From a bacterium (lineage in GTDB: Bacteria; Fidelibacterota; Marinisomatia; Marinisomatales; Marinisomataceae): 7,941 bases of DNA. This document shows positions 1 to 6,538 of this stretch, in pieces. The notes below the pieces were generated by a model. The model saw only the letters and a program-made list of their open reading frames with translations. It made no database searches and was not told the origin of the DNA. The DNA is taken from the NCBI GenBank assembly GCA_023255095.1, contig JALRJJ010000064.1:1-7941 (forward strand), in the 5' to 3' direction. Within the stretch, counting starts at the first letter, position 1; each line of letters starts with the position of its first letter. Made by a program: the position numbers and the translations under genes.

Positions 1-234
1 AGTGTTCCATTTTTAGAAAAAGTTTTTTCTCTGAGATTTAAAAATATTATTGATTTAAACTCAGAATTCAACCGATTTGTTCACCCAATTATTTTTTTTG
101 CACCTCTATGGACAGTTAAATTGGGGTTTCATTCAGATATATCAAGTAATTATTACAATGTTGTTTTAGATTCAAAGAATAAGACAAATTATTTTGAAAC
201 ATTTGAGTTAATTAAAAAGTTTATATTGATATGA
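1..234 (+). CDS. 3' end of an unrecognised protein (5'-truncated by window edge)
   Basis: Reading frame 1 is open from the first base to a TGA at 232-234, giving the last 77 residues of a protein whose start lies outside the window. The stretch is rich in Phe, Ile, Asn and Lys and contains the run HPIIFFAPLW near residue 28. It has no cysteine motif, no clear membrane helix and no family signature I can name. Its TGA overlaps the ATG of the next gene (ATGA at 231-234), the arrangement expected of translationally coupled genes in one operon, and this is the best argument that it is a real gene. It does not resemble the N-terminal nucleotidyltransferase domain that normally precedes the following protein's beta-helix domain, although that domain could lie further upstream. 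Function unknown. Confidence 0.6.
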   Translation, partial: SVPFLEKVFSLRFKNIIDLNSEFNRFVHPIIFFAPLWTVKLGFHSDISSNYYNVVLDSKNKTNYFETFELIKKFILI

Positions 235-1013
235 AAAATTATTACAAAACAATTTTCACTAATAATTTAGTATTGTTTGATGAAGATATATTTAATTATG
301 AAGAGATTCTGCCATGGGAATTAATTCATCAAATTCCAAATTTTTTTGAAAAGAAAGTTTCAGGTTACAATAATATAAAAAATGTTATTTTTGATGAAAG
401 CTCAGGGCCAATTATAGTTGATCCTTCTGCAACTATTGAACCCTTTTCTGTTTTAAGAGGACCTTTATATGTTGGTAAATATTGTTTAGTCAAATCTCAC
501 TCTAATATTGCTAATTCAATTATTAATCGAAATTGTAAGATTTCGGGTGAAGTTCATTCATCAATATTTCAGCCATTTTCCAACAAAGCTCACGAGGGTT
601 TTATAGGTCATTCTTTAATTGGAAGTTGGGTTAATTTGGGAGCAGGAACTACTACTAGCAATTTAAAGAACAATTATTCAAAAATATCTATCAAGTGGGG
701 AGAAAGTCTTATTCAAACAGACTCTCAATTTTTAGGTTCTATTATTGGCGATTTTTGCAAAACCTCAATTGGTTGTAATTTAAATACTGGAACAATTATT
801 GAATTAGGTTGCAATGTAGTGTCTCAATCTTTTCCGCCAAGACATATAAAGATGTTTTCAATGTTTTATAAAGATAAAACTCACAGGATTTCATTCGAAG
901 ATTTTTGCGATTCATTAGAAAGAATAATGGAAAGGAGAAGTTTAAAACTACTAGAAACTCAAAAAAATAACTTAAATGAATTATACAAAAATATTGACTC
1001 ACATCTCAACTAA
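231..1013 (+). CDS. GlmU-family left-handed beta-helix acyltransferase lacking the nucleotidyltransferase domain
   Basis: The 260-residue protein matches the C-terminal half of the alternative Bacteroidota GlmU family (UDP-GlcNAc diphosphorylase / glucosamine-1-phosphate N-acetyltransferase). It has a linker with PWELI (28-32), the entry RGPLYVG (76-82), hexapeptide-type repeats over about 60-200 and a signature block around 116-149 containing SNKAHEGFIG and LGAGTTTSNLKNNY. His121 in the KAH motif is a candidate for the catalytic acetyltransferase histidine (E. coli GlmU His363, by my alignment). SIIGD (170-174), NTGT (185-188) and ERIMERR (230-236) also fit. Family members are usually above 300 residues, with an N-terminal sugar nucleotidyltransferase domain; only about 30 residues precede the linker here. 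The preceding frame is closed, so this ATG is the only plausible start. It overlaps the upstream stop by 4 bases and no ribosome binding site is visible. The fold call is firm. The substrate, presumably an amino sugar phosphate for cell-wall or LPS precursors, is inferred. Confidence 0.85.
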   Translation: MKNYYKTIFTNNLVLFDEDIFNYEEILPWELIHQIPNFFEKKVSGYNNIKNVIFDESSGPIIVDPSATIEPFSVLRGPLYVGKYCLVKSHSNIANSIINRNCKISGEVHSSIFQPFSNKAHEGFIGHSLIGSWVNLGAGTTTSNLKNNYSKISIKWGESLIQTDSQFLGSIIGDFCKTSIGCNLNTGTIIELGCNVVSQSFPPRHIKMFSMFYKDKTHRISFEDFCDSLERIMERRSLKLLETQKNNLNELYKNIDSHLN

Positions 1014-1033
1014 TAATATCTTCACAAACGATT

Positions 1034-1441
1034 ATGTCGAAGAATATTATATCCTCATTTGATGACGAAGTCATAACTCCCTGCTGCGACGAAGAAATAA
1101 GTACTTCTGAAATCACTGCAAAGTTAAGATGCCCCAGATGTAAGACTATTTTAAAAAAGAGAAAATTTCTACCTTTTTTAGAATATCTTATGGAAAATGG
1201 CCACGTAGAAAACCTCGATTTCTTTGATTTTGATTTGTATAGCCAAGATAAAGAGTCTTTAGATTCGGATGACGAAGAAATTGATTTAGATAAATATGAA
1301 GTAAAGAAAGATAGTTTAAATATTTATGAGGATGATTCAAAATATGGCTCTCAATTGTCAGAGTCTGACACCTCCATCGATGAGTCTCTTGCTACATCCT
1401 CCGATTGGACTAGATTTGCTACTGGCGATAGCGAAGAATAA
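1034..1441 (+). CDS. Small acidic protein with a possible zinc knuckle, unknown function
   Basis: I do not recognise a family for this 135-residue protein. Residues 1-45 carry four cysteines as CC (17-18) and CPRC (33-36), a spacing that could hold one zinc ion in a ribbon-like knuckle, followed by a basic patch KKRK (41-44) and a short hydrophobic stretch FLPFLEYL. From about residue 60 to the end the protein is dominated by Asp, Glu and Ser, with runs such as DSDDEEIDLDKYE, is low in complexity and is probably disordered. There is no signal peptide or membrane helix. It lies 20 bases after the GlmU-like gene and 51 before etfB on the same strand, so it may share a transcript with either. 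The acidic tail suggests a protein-binding or nucleic-acid-mimic role, or a chaperone-like accessory, but nothing here decides between them. No Shine-Dalgarno precedes the ATG. Confidence 0.7.
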   Translation: MSKNIISSFDDEVITPCCDEEISTSEITAKLRCPRCKTILKKRKFLPFLEYLMENGHVENLDFFDFDLYSQDKESLDSDDEEIDLDKYEVKKDSLNIYEDDSKYGSQLSESDTSIDESLATSSDWTRFATGDSEE

Positions 1442-1492
1442 GACGCTTTATTTTATTGATTACTTATATCTTAACAACTAAACTATAAATAG
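1442..1492. other. 51-base spacer before etfB, largest non-coding gap
   Basis: This is the longest gap between genes in the window and the only place a separate promoter for the etf genes could sit. It is almost entirely A/T. I see no hairpin with a T run, no convincing -35/-10 pair at usual spacing and no Bacteroidota-type TAnnTTTG element. TATAAA at 1484-1489 is too close to the start codon at 1493 to serve as a -10 unless the message were leaderless. Confidence 0.4.
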
Positions 1493-2266
1493 ATGAAAAT
1501 AGCTGTTTTAACAAAGGCAATTCCTAGTTATGAATCCTTAATTAGAATTGATACATCCTCTAAATGGATAGATGATTCACTGGTGAACTATGTCGTCAAT
1601 GAGAGTGATGCCTATGCTCTTGAAGAAGCATTAAAAATAAAAGAATCATTAGCTGACGATTCAGAAGTTGTAGTAGTGTCAATGGGGTCTGAAGATAAGT
1701 GTTCTAAAATTATCAAGGATGGATTAGCAAAGGGGGCAGACAGAGCGATTTTGATCGATTCACAGGAAAAGATTTCTGATCCACTTTCTATTGCAACTCT
1801 TATAAGTGATTGTATAAAAGATGAACAGTTTGATTTGGTATTTTCAGGGTTGCAGTCTGATGATTTGGGTTCAGGACAAGTTGGAGTGCTCCTAGGTGAA
1901 AAATTAAAGATGTCTACTGCAACACTAGCCATTGAAACGCAAATTCAACCTTCTGCAATTCGGGTTAAGCGCGAGCTTGAGTCAGGATGGTTTCAATGGT
2001 TGACAATACCATTGCCAGCTAGTATTTCTATTCAATCTGGAATTAATAATCCTCGATATCCTTCATTAAAAGGCATTATGGGTGCAAGAAATAAAGAGGT
2101 TGCTAAGCACAATTCCAATCAATTTTCCAACAATCAACTACAATCTATGGTTGAGCTGTACATTCCATCCAATGAAAAGCAAGCTGAAAAAATAGAAGGC
2201 GATTCTAAATCAGTTGCTTCCAGAATTCTTGAAATTTTAAAGAATGATTTAAGGGTAATTCAATGA
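1493..2266 (+). CDS. etfB: Electron transfer flavoprotein, beta subunit
   Basis: Soluble subunit of the FAD/AMP-type heterodimer that accepts electrons from acyl-CoA and related dehydrogenases and passes them to a quinone reductase. Length (257 residues) is normal. Family landmarks in order: KIAVLTKAIP at the N-terminus (usual KVLVxVKxVP), NESDAYALEEALKIKE (36-51, the NPxDxxAxExALxLKE equivalent), KDGLAKGADRAILI (75-88), the nucleotide-binding segment GLQSDD followed by GQVG (119-131), VKRELESG (158-165) and the signature PLPASISIQ...NNPRYPSLKGIMGARNK (173-201). The last about 50 residues form the arm that wraps round EtfA. The stop overlaps the etfA start by 4 bases (ATGA), fitting 1:1 coupled synthesis. 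It could also be called FixA-like; whether this ETF bifurcates cannot be decided by eye. No ribosome binding site is visible upstream of the ATG. Confidence 0.95.
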   Translation: MKIAVLTKAIPSYESLIRIDTSSKWIDDSLVNYVVNESDAYALEEALKIKESLADDSEVVVVSMGSEDKCSKIIKDGLAKGADRAILIDSQEKISDPLSIATLISDCIKDEQFDLVFSGLQSDDLGSGQVGVLLGEKLKMSTATLAIETQIQPSAIRVKRELESGWFQWLTIPLPASISIQSGINNPRYPSLKGIMGARNKEVAKHNSNQFSNNQLQSMVELYIPSNEKQAEKIEGDSKSVASRILEILKNDLRVIQ

Positions 2267-3234
2267 TTTTAGTAGTCTTAGAAAATCAAAGAGGTAAGAT
2301 TCATCCTTTTAGTATTGAATCTGTTGTTGCTGGTCAAAAAATTGCTAAATCTCTGAACCAGCCTTTATCAATAGTTTGTGTTGGCGACAATATTGATAAC
2401 ATTCATGAAAGCGCTAAACAATTTGAATGCAACGAATTAATTTTAGCATCACACCCTTTACTAAAAACTTATTCTGCAGACGGTTTTTCTAAAATAATGA
2501 TTGATTTAATTAAATCCTACAGTCCAAAGTATTGTATTTTTGGACATTCGTATATGGTTCGTGACTATGTTCCAAGAGTAAGCGCAAATTTATCAATACC
2601 ATTTATATCTGATATAACATCTATTAATCTTTCTAGTCAAAATATTCAATTTTCTAAACAGGTTTTTAATGCGAAACTCTTAAGCAGAATCGAAAATGAA
2701 TCGACCAACGGATGTCTTTTAAGTTTTCAATCAGCTGCTTTTTCTTCTGATGAATTATTACAAGGCGCTCCTAAAAAAGTGACCAATTTTGAGATCAATT
2801 TAAATGATAGCGATATAAGATCTACTACGGAAGAAGAGTTTCAAGAATCTTCTAGCGGAGTTGACTTATCAACTGCTGAACTGATTGTCTCTGTGGGTAG
2901 AGGAATTGATAATCAAGACAATATTCCAATAGCAGAAGATTTAGCAAAAGCATTGGGGGCTGAATTGGCATCCTCTAGACCTGTAGTGGATATGGGATGG
3001 TTGCCTCCTTTTCGACAAATTGGAAGTTCAGGACAAACAGTTTCTCCTAAGTTATACTTTGCTCTAGGTATTTCAGGTGCCATTCAACATGTTGTTGGAA
3101 TGAAGGGTTCAAAAAATATTATTGCAATTAACAAAGATGAGGAAGCCCCAATTTTTGAAATTGCTGACTATGCAGTAATTGGAGATTTGTTAGAAATTGT
3201 ACCCCTTTTAACTGAAGAGTTGAGGAAAAGATAG
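2263..3234 (+). CDS. etfA: Electron transfer flavoprotein, alpha subunit
   Basis: This 323-residue partner of EtfB carries the main FAD. The N-terminal half (to about 165) is the Rossmann-like ETF domain. The C-terminal FAD domain shows the full family signature: LIVSVGRGI (207-215), SRPVVDMGW (238-246), RQIGSSGQTVSP (251-262), LYFALGISGAIQH (264-276), INKDEEAPIF (289-298) and ADYAVIGDL (301-309). The Arg of SRP and the Ser/Thr-rich Q-x-G loop are the positions that contact the flavin in characterised ETFs. Nothing essential is missing. The ATG overlaps the etfB stop as ATGA, and AAGGG 7 bases upstream, inside etfB, is one of the few Shine-Dalgarno-like stretches in the window. The gene for its likely quinone-linked acceptor follows 17 bases later. 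Confidence 0.96.
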   Translation: MILVVLENQRGKIHPFSIESVVAGQKIAKSLNQPLSIVCVGDNIDNIHESAKQFECNELILASHPLLKTYSADGFSKIMIDLIKSYSPKYCIFGHSYMVRDYVPRVSANLSIPFISDITSINLSSQNIQFSKQVFNAKLLSRIENESTNGCLLSFQSAAFSSDELLQGAPKKVTNFEINLNDSDIRSTTEEEFQESSSGVDLSTAELIVSVGRGIDNQDNIPIAEDLAKALGAELASSRPVVDMGWLPPFRQIGSSGQTVSPKLYFALGISGAIQHVVGMKGSKNIIAINKDEEAPIFEIADYAVIGDLLEIVPLLTEELRKR

Positions 3235-3251
3235 AAACAGAAAAAATCTAA

Positions 3252-5102
3252 ATGTTCACTATTTTAGAAAAAATACTTTTAATCACTTTTCTCTCTTCGG
3301 CGATTTCTTTTTTCTTGTATCACCTCTATGTTCGTTTATCTATTGTTTTTAAGGGAAAAGGTTCATTTGCTTTTGATCATCTTTTATTAAGATTAAAAAG
3401 ACTCTTTGACGAAGTTCTTCTTCATAAGAAGGTAATAAGTAAACAAAGAACAATTGTTGGATTTTTACATTTATTTGTTATGTATGGTTTCATTTTTTTT
3501 GGATTGATCACCCTAAATCATTTTTTAATACCATTTGACATCAAGCTATTTTCTCCATCTTTTAAATTGAATTATTTCTATTTTGTTGGTTTACCTTGGG
3601 CAATTTTGTGTTTAATTGGAATTTTAGGATTAGCTTATCGCCGATTTTTTATTAAACCAAAATTTCTTGGAGAAAAATCAAAAACTTCTGCTGTGGTTAC
3701 TCTTTTTATTTTTTTATTAATGATTACTTATTTGTATGATGAATTCCATTTATGGAATAGTCTGTTGCAATATAAAGTAAATTGGTGGCTACATTCTTTC
3801 GTAATAGGAAGCTTTCTTTTTCTAATACCTAAATCAAAGCATATGCATTTGGTTTTATCTCCATTTAATATCTTTCTAAAGCCATTTGATAATCCTGACC
3901 ACGCTCCTGTTCCCATTGATCTCGAAGCTTCTGAAGAAGAACTAGACAATTTACTTTTAGACTTATCACGATTGAGCAAAAATCAAGCATTAGATATTTT
4001 TACTTGCGTTGAATGTGGTAGATGTACAGAGGTATGCCCTGCAAATAGAGGAGGAGGTATTTTAAATCCCAAATACCATTTTATTCTAGATTTGAAAAAC
4101 CCAATGCTTGAAAATCAAGATGTAAATGTCGTAGACAAAATTAATGTTGAAGCTGGCTGGGAATGCACTACCTGCCAAGCCTGTACTGAAGTTTGCCCTG
4201 TTGGTAATCAAGTTGAAAAAGCCGATGAAATTAGAAGTTTCCAAGTTTTGTCTACAGGAGACGTTCCGCAGGAATACCAAAAGTTATTAATGAATTTGCA
4301 AGAAACTGGAAATACAGAGGGTAAAAATAGTAGCGAAATCTTAAAGGAGTTGCCAGAATATACCGCAGAGAAAGAAATTGTATTATGGCTTGGCTGTTTT
4401 GCTAAACATGCTATGGATCCAAATTTCGTAAAATCAGTACGAAACTTTACAAAAATTTTAGATTCAGCTTCAATAAGCTACGGGGTATTAAGCAATGAAC
4501 AGTGCTCGGGAGATCCTGCCAATAAACTCGGAGACAAATTAACTTACCAGTTATTAATGGACCAAAACGTTGAGGCATTAAAAGGGGTTAAGAAAGTTGT
4601 AAGTATGTGCCCACACTGTGTTGTTAATCTCCAAAAAGAGTATCGAAAATATCATGAAATCAATTACGAAGTAAAACATCACACTCAAATGATTGCGGAA
4701 CTTTTAGAAGACAACAGAATTAATATCAATCCAGGATCTTTAGAAAAAGTGACATATCATGATCCCTGCAATTTATCGAGAACTTTAAATGAAACAGAGG
4801 CGCCTCGAAAATTACTTAAAGCATCTGCTCCAAATTATTTCGAATTAGAAGAACATGGGAAAGAAACCTTGTGTTGTGGAGCTGGAGGTGCTTTGTGGTG
4901 GAAGAAAGACACGGGTGAAGGAAGAACGCATCTATTGAGAGCAGAACAAGTTATTCAGTCCAAAACTGATACTGTTGTTACTGGTTGCAATTTTTGTTAT
5001 GGAATGATGAATCAGGGAATTGGTCCTTTAACCCCCTCAGACCAAGAAAAAATCCAAGTTAAAGATATAGCAGATATTGTTGCTGAAAATTTATCGAATT
5101 AA
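3252..5102 (+). CDS. ETF:(mena)quinone oxidoreductase-type membrane Fe-S protein (EMO/DUF224)
   Basis: This 616-residue membrane enzyme probably takes electrons from EtfAB and reduces menaquinone. Residues 1-210 form a NarI-like integral domain with about five helices (roughly 5-25, 68-92, 107-130, 147-163, 178-194). Candidate haem b ligands are His73 in the second helix and His181, His197 and His199 around the last (WWLH and PKSKHMH). Next are two [4Fe-4S] ferredoxin motifs, Cys252/255/258/262 and Cys305/308/311/315, then two CCG domains. The second is canonical (Cys506, Cys541-Cys542-Gly, Cys579/Cys582). The first has Cys382, Cys418 and Cys453/Cys456 but CSG where HdrB has CCG. This order matches the DUF224 ETF-linked oxidoreductases of syntrophic bacteria and mycobacteria. 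Position 17 bases after etfA supports that partner. Electron direction and quinone type are inferred. Alternatives such as an HdrD- or GlpC-like role fit the context less well. Its stop overlaps that of the convergent gene by 4 bases. Confidence 0.9.
   Translation: MFTILEKILLITFLSSAISFFLYHLYVRLSIVFKGKGSFAFDHLLLRLKRLFDEVLLHKKVISKQRTIVGFLHLFVMYGFIFFGLITLNHFLIPFDIKLFSPSFKLNYFYFVGLPWAILCLIGILGLAYRRFFIKPKFLGEKSKTSAVVTLFIFLLMITYLYDEFHLWNSLLQYKVNWWLHSFVIGSFLFLIPKSKHMHLVLSPFNIFLKPFDNPDHAPVPIDLEASEEELDNLLLDLSRLSKNQALDIFTCVECGRCTEVCPANRGGGILNPKYHFILDLKNPMLENQDVNVVDKINVEAGWECTTCQACTEVCPVGNQVEKADEIRSFQVLSTGDVPQEYQKLLMNLQETGNTEGKNSSEILKELPEYTAEKEIVLWLGCFAKHAMDPNFVKSVRNFTKILDSASISYGVLSNEQCSGDPANKLGDKLTYQLLMDQNVEALKGVKKVVSMCPHCVVNLQKEYRKYHEINYEVKHHTQMIAELLEDNRININPGSLEKVTYHDPCNLSRTLNETEAPRKLLKASAPNYFELEEHGKETLCCGAGGALWWKKDTGEGRTHLLRAEQVIQSKTDTVVTGCNFCYGMMNQGIGPLTPSDQEKIQVKDIADIVAENLSN
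5099..5102. other. Overlapping convergent stop codons (TTAA)
   Basis: TTAA at 5099-5102 supplies TAA for the plus-strand oxidoreductase (5100-5102) and, read on the minus strand, TAA for the DUF2480-like gene (5101-5099). Two converging operons therefore end on the same four bases. No GC stem is seen on either side. A run of eight T follows at 5103-5110, but it has no stem in front and encodes the C-terminal lysines of the minus-strand gene. Confidence 0.9.
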
Positions 5103-5344
5103 TTTTTTTTATATATTTCCACTGCCGAACAAGGTTCGCCAAAATAAATTTTTTTTGAGTGCAAAGCAAGTCTTGATGTAATGATCAAATATGCCCAAGT
5201 CGGAACTGGTACAGAGGTACACCCTTTAATGATAACTTTTTGATTTTTATATTGAGTCCAATCTATTGATTCAATTTTATTTCGAAAATTATCCTCTTTG
5301 AGCATCCCGTCAATCAAAAAATCTTCTAAATTGATAGTAATCAT
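5099..5344 (-). CDS. Single-unit DUF2480-like protein at the end of the SUF operon
   Basis: This 81-residue protein resembles DUF2480, a Bacteroidota family often found beside suf genes and of unknown function. Residues 1-33 (INLEDFL, MLKEDNFR, DWTQY) match what I recall as the start of the family's first unit. Residues 37-80 (KVIIKGCTSVPVPT, AYLIITSRL, YFGEPCSAVEIYK) match the end of its second unit, including conserved Cys42 and Cys73. Usual members are about twice as long with two related units; here there is one. The ATG directly abuts the sufS stop (TAAATG) with no ribosome binding site, so termination-reinitiation is likely. It is the last gene of the operon and ends against the convergent oxidoreductase gene. 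Role unknown; an accessory part in iron-sulfur cluster assembly is a guess from context. The family assignment is from memory of consensus motifs. Confidence 0.75.
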   Translation of the reverse strand: MITINLEDFLIDGMLKEDNFRNKIESIDWTQYKNQKVIIKGCTSVPVPTWAYLIITSRLALHSKKIYFGEPCSAVEIYKKN

Positions 5345-6538
5345 TTATAATAAAATATTAATTGATTTCTTGAGTTTTTCTACAAAAATGTCTGCTTCTT
5401 CGAAAGTATTATAAAAGTAAAAACTAGCTCTCGCGCAACCTGATATTTTTAGGGTATCCATTAAAGGTTTACAGCACATATGCCCAGAACGAATTGTAAT
5501 ACCTTCATAGTCTAAAAGATGTGCTAAATCTAAAGAATGAATATTCTGAATATTAAAGCTCACTATCGGAGTTCTTTCCTTGGGTTGGCCATAAATTTCA
5601 ATTCCATTAATTTCACGGAGTTTATTAATAACGTATTCAGCAATTCCATGGTTCGATTCCCAATCAATTTCTTTTAAAAAATTGACCGCTGAAGACAATC
5701 CAATTACTTGAGCAGTCATCGGAGAGCCAGGTTCAAATTTATGAGGAATCTCTGTCCACTCTGATTCGTAAAGCCCTACATCATTAATCATTCCCCCGCC
5801 TGTTTGATATGGAGACATTTGATTTAATATTTCTTCTTTCGCATATAAAGCTCCAATCCCGGTAGGTCCAAGCATTTTATGACCAGAAAAAGCAAAAAAA
5901 TCGCAATCTAAATCAGAAACATCAATTTTTAAATGTGGAGTACTTTGACATCCATCAACGCATACTAAAGTATTATACTGATGCGCTAAAGCACAGATTT
6001 CTTTGATAGGATTAATAGTTCCCAAGACGTTAGATGCGTGTGTAACAGATAGAACTTTTACCCCCTTTTTTAATTCATTTTCTATTTCATTGAGATTTAG
6101 TTCACCATTTTTATCAAAAAAAATATATCTTAATATTGCACCCGTTTTTTTTGCGATAACTTGCCATGGAATAATATTAGAATGATGCTCCATATTGGTT
6201 AATAAGATTATATCATTTTTTTTAAGATTTTCGAAACCCCATGCATCAGCAACTAAATTAAGCGACTCAGTAGCATTTTTTGTAAAAATAATAGAATTTG
6301 GTTTCGCACCTATATATTGAGCTATATTATTTCTACTTTCTTCATATTTATTGGTAACAATCTCACCAAGTTCGAAAACGCTTCTGTGTACACTAGCTCT
6401 ATATGTAGTGTAATGTTCATTGATAGAATCTAAGACAGAATTTGGTGTTAAGCTGGTGGCAGCATTGTCTAAATACACTAATTTTTTCCCTCTATTTTGA
6501 ATATTTAATATTGGGAAATGTTTTCTGATTTCATCCAT
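5345..6538 (-). CDS. sufS: Cysteine desulfurase of the SUF system (SufS)
   Basis: This PLP enzyme removes sulfur from L-cysteine as a persulfide and hands it to SufE. Length (397 residues) is normal for group II desulfurases. Seen in order: YLDNAATSLTP (22-32), the YRASVHR loop (46-52, usual NVHRG), TKNATESLN (86-94), MEHHSN (116-121), THASNVLGT (166-174), VDGCQSTPH (194-202), the PLP lysine Lys221 in FSGHKMLGPTG, GGGMI (247-251), FEPGSP (268-273) and the active-site loop IRSGHMCCKPLM (349-360) with catalytic Cys355. ARASFYFYNT (369-378) closes the signature. Minor oddities are Met rather than the common His before Cys355, an adjacent Cys356, and Cys197 in place of the usual Ala of VDGAQ. The ATG overlaps the sufT stop by one base (TAATG), with a weak AGG about 10 bases upstream. 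The downstream DUF2480-like gene starts immediately after its stop. Confidence 0.95.
   Translation of the reverse strand: MDEIRKHFPILNIQNRGKKLVYLDNAATSLTPNSVLDSINEHYTTYRASVHRSVFELGEIVTNKYEESRNNIAQYIGAKPNSIIFTKNATESLNLVADAWGFENLKKNDIILLTNMEHHSNIIPWQVIAKKTGAILRYIFFDKNGELNLNEIENELKKGVKVLSVTHASNVLGTINPIKEICALAHQYNTLVCVDGCQSTPHLKIDVSDLDCDFFAFSGHKMLGPTGIGALYAKEEILNQMSPYQTGGGMINDVGLYESEWTEIPHKFEPGSPMTAQVIGLSSAVNFLKEIDWESNHGIAEYVINKLREINGIEIYGQPKERTPIVSFNIQNIHSLDLAHLLDYEGITIRSGHMCCKPLMDTLKISGCARASFYFYNTFEEADIFVEKLKKSINILL

Noticed and set aside
1..1013. A frameshift joining the upstream frame (1-234) to the GlmU-like frame to restore a full-length protein.
   Set aside because: The upstream 77 residues show no nucleotidyltransferase motifs and the ATGA junction is a normal overlapping gene boundary. 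The family's missing domain is about 190 residues, so this could only be settled with sequence before base 1.
1442..1492. A promoter for etfB formed by TTGATT (1456-1461) and TATAAA (1484-1489).
   Set aside because: The spacing is 22 bases and the -10 candidate would sit almost on the start codon; AT-rich sequence yields such matches by chance. No TAnnTTTG element is present.
796..1932. Minus-strand open frames at 796-1002 and 1612-1932.
   Set aside because: They lie opposite well-supported genes, have unnatural composition and no recognisable motifs.
1493..3234. A flavin-bifurcating ETF.
   Set aside because: The nucleotide-binding segment of EtfB keeps only part of the bifurcating-group pattern, and adjacency to a membrane quinone oxidoreductase fits ordinary electron delivery. 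Group assignment needs a phylogeny with reference ETFs.
3728..4280. Minus-strand open frames at 3728-3979 and 4086-4280 inside the membrane oxidoreductase gene.
   Set aside because: They are antisense to the conserved TM and ferredoxin region, whose Cys motifs prove the plus-strand frame.
5085..5115. An intrinsic terminator using the T run at 5103-5110.
   Set aside because: The only possible stem before it is a 4-bp AATT pairing without G or C, and the T run is coding on the opposite strand.
6003..6185. A plus-strand 60-codon open frame within sufS.
   Set aside because: It is antisense to conserved SufS motifs and has no independent support.
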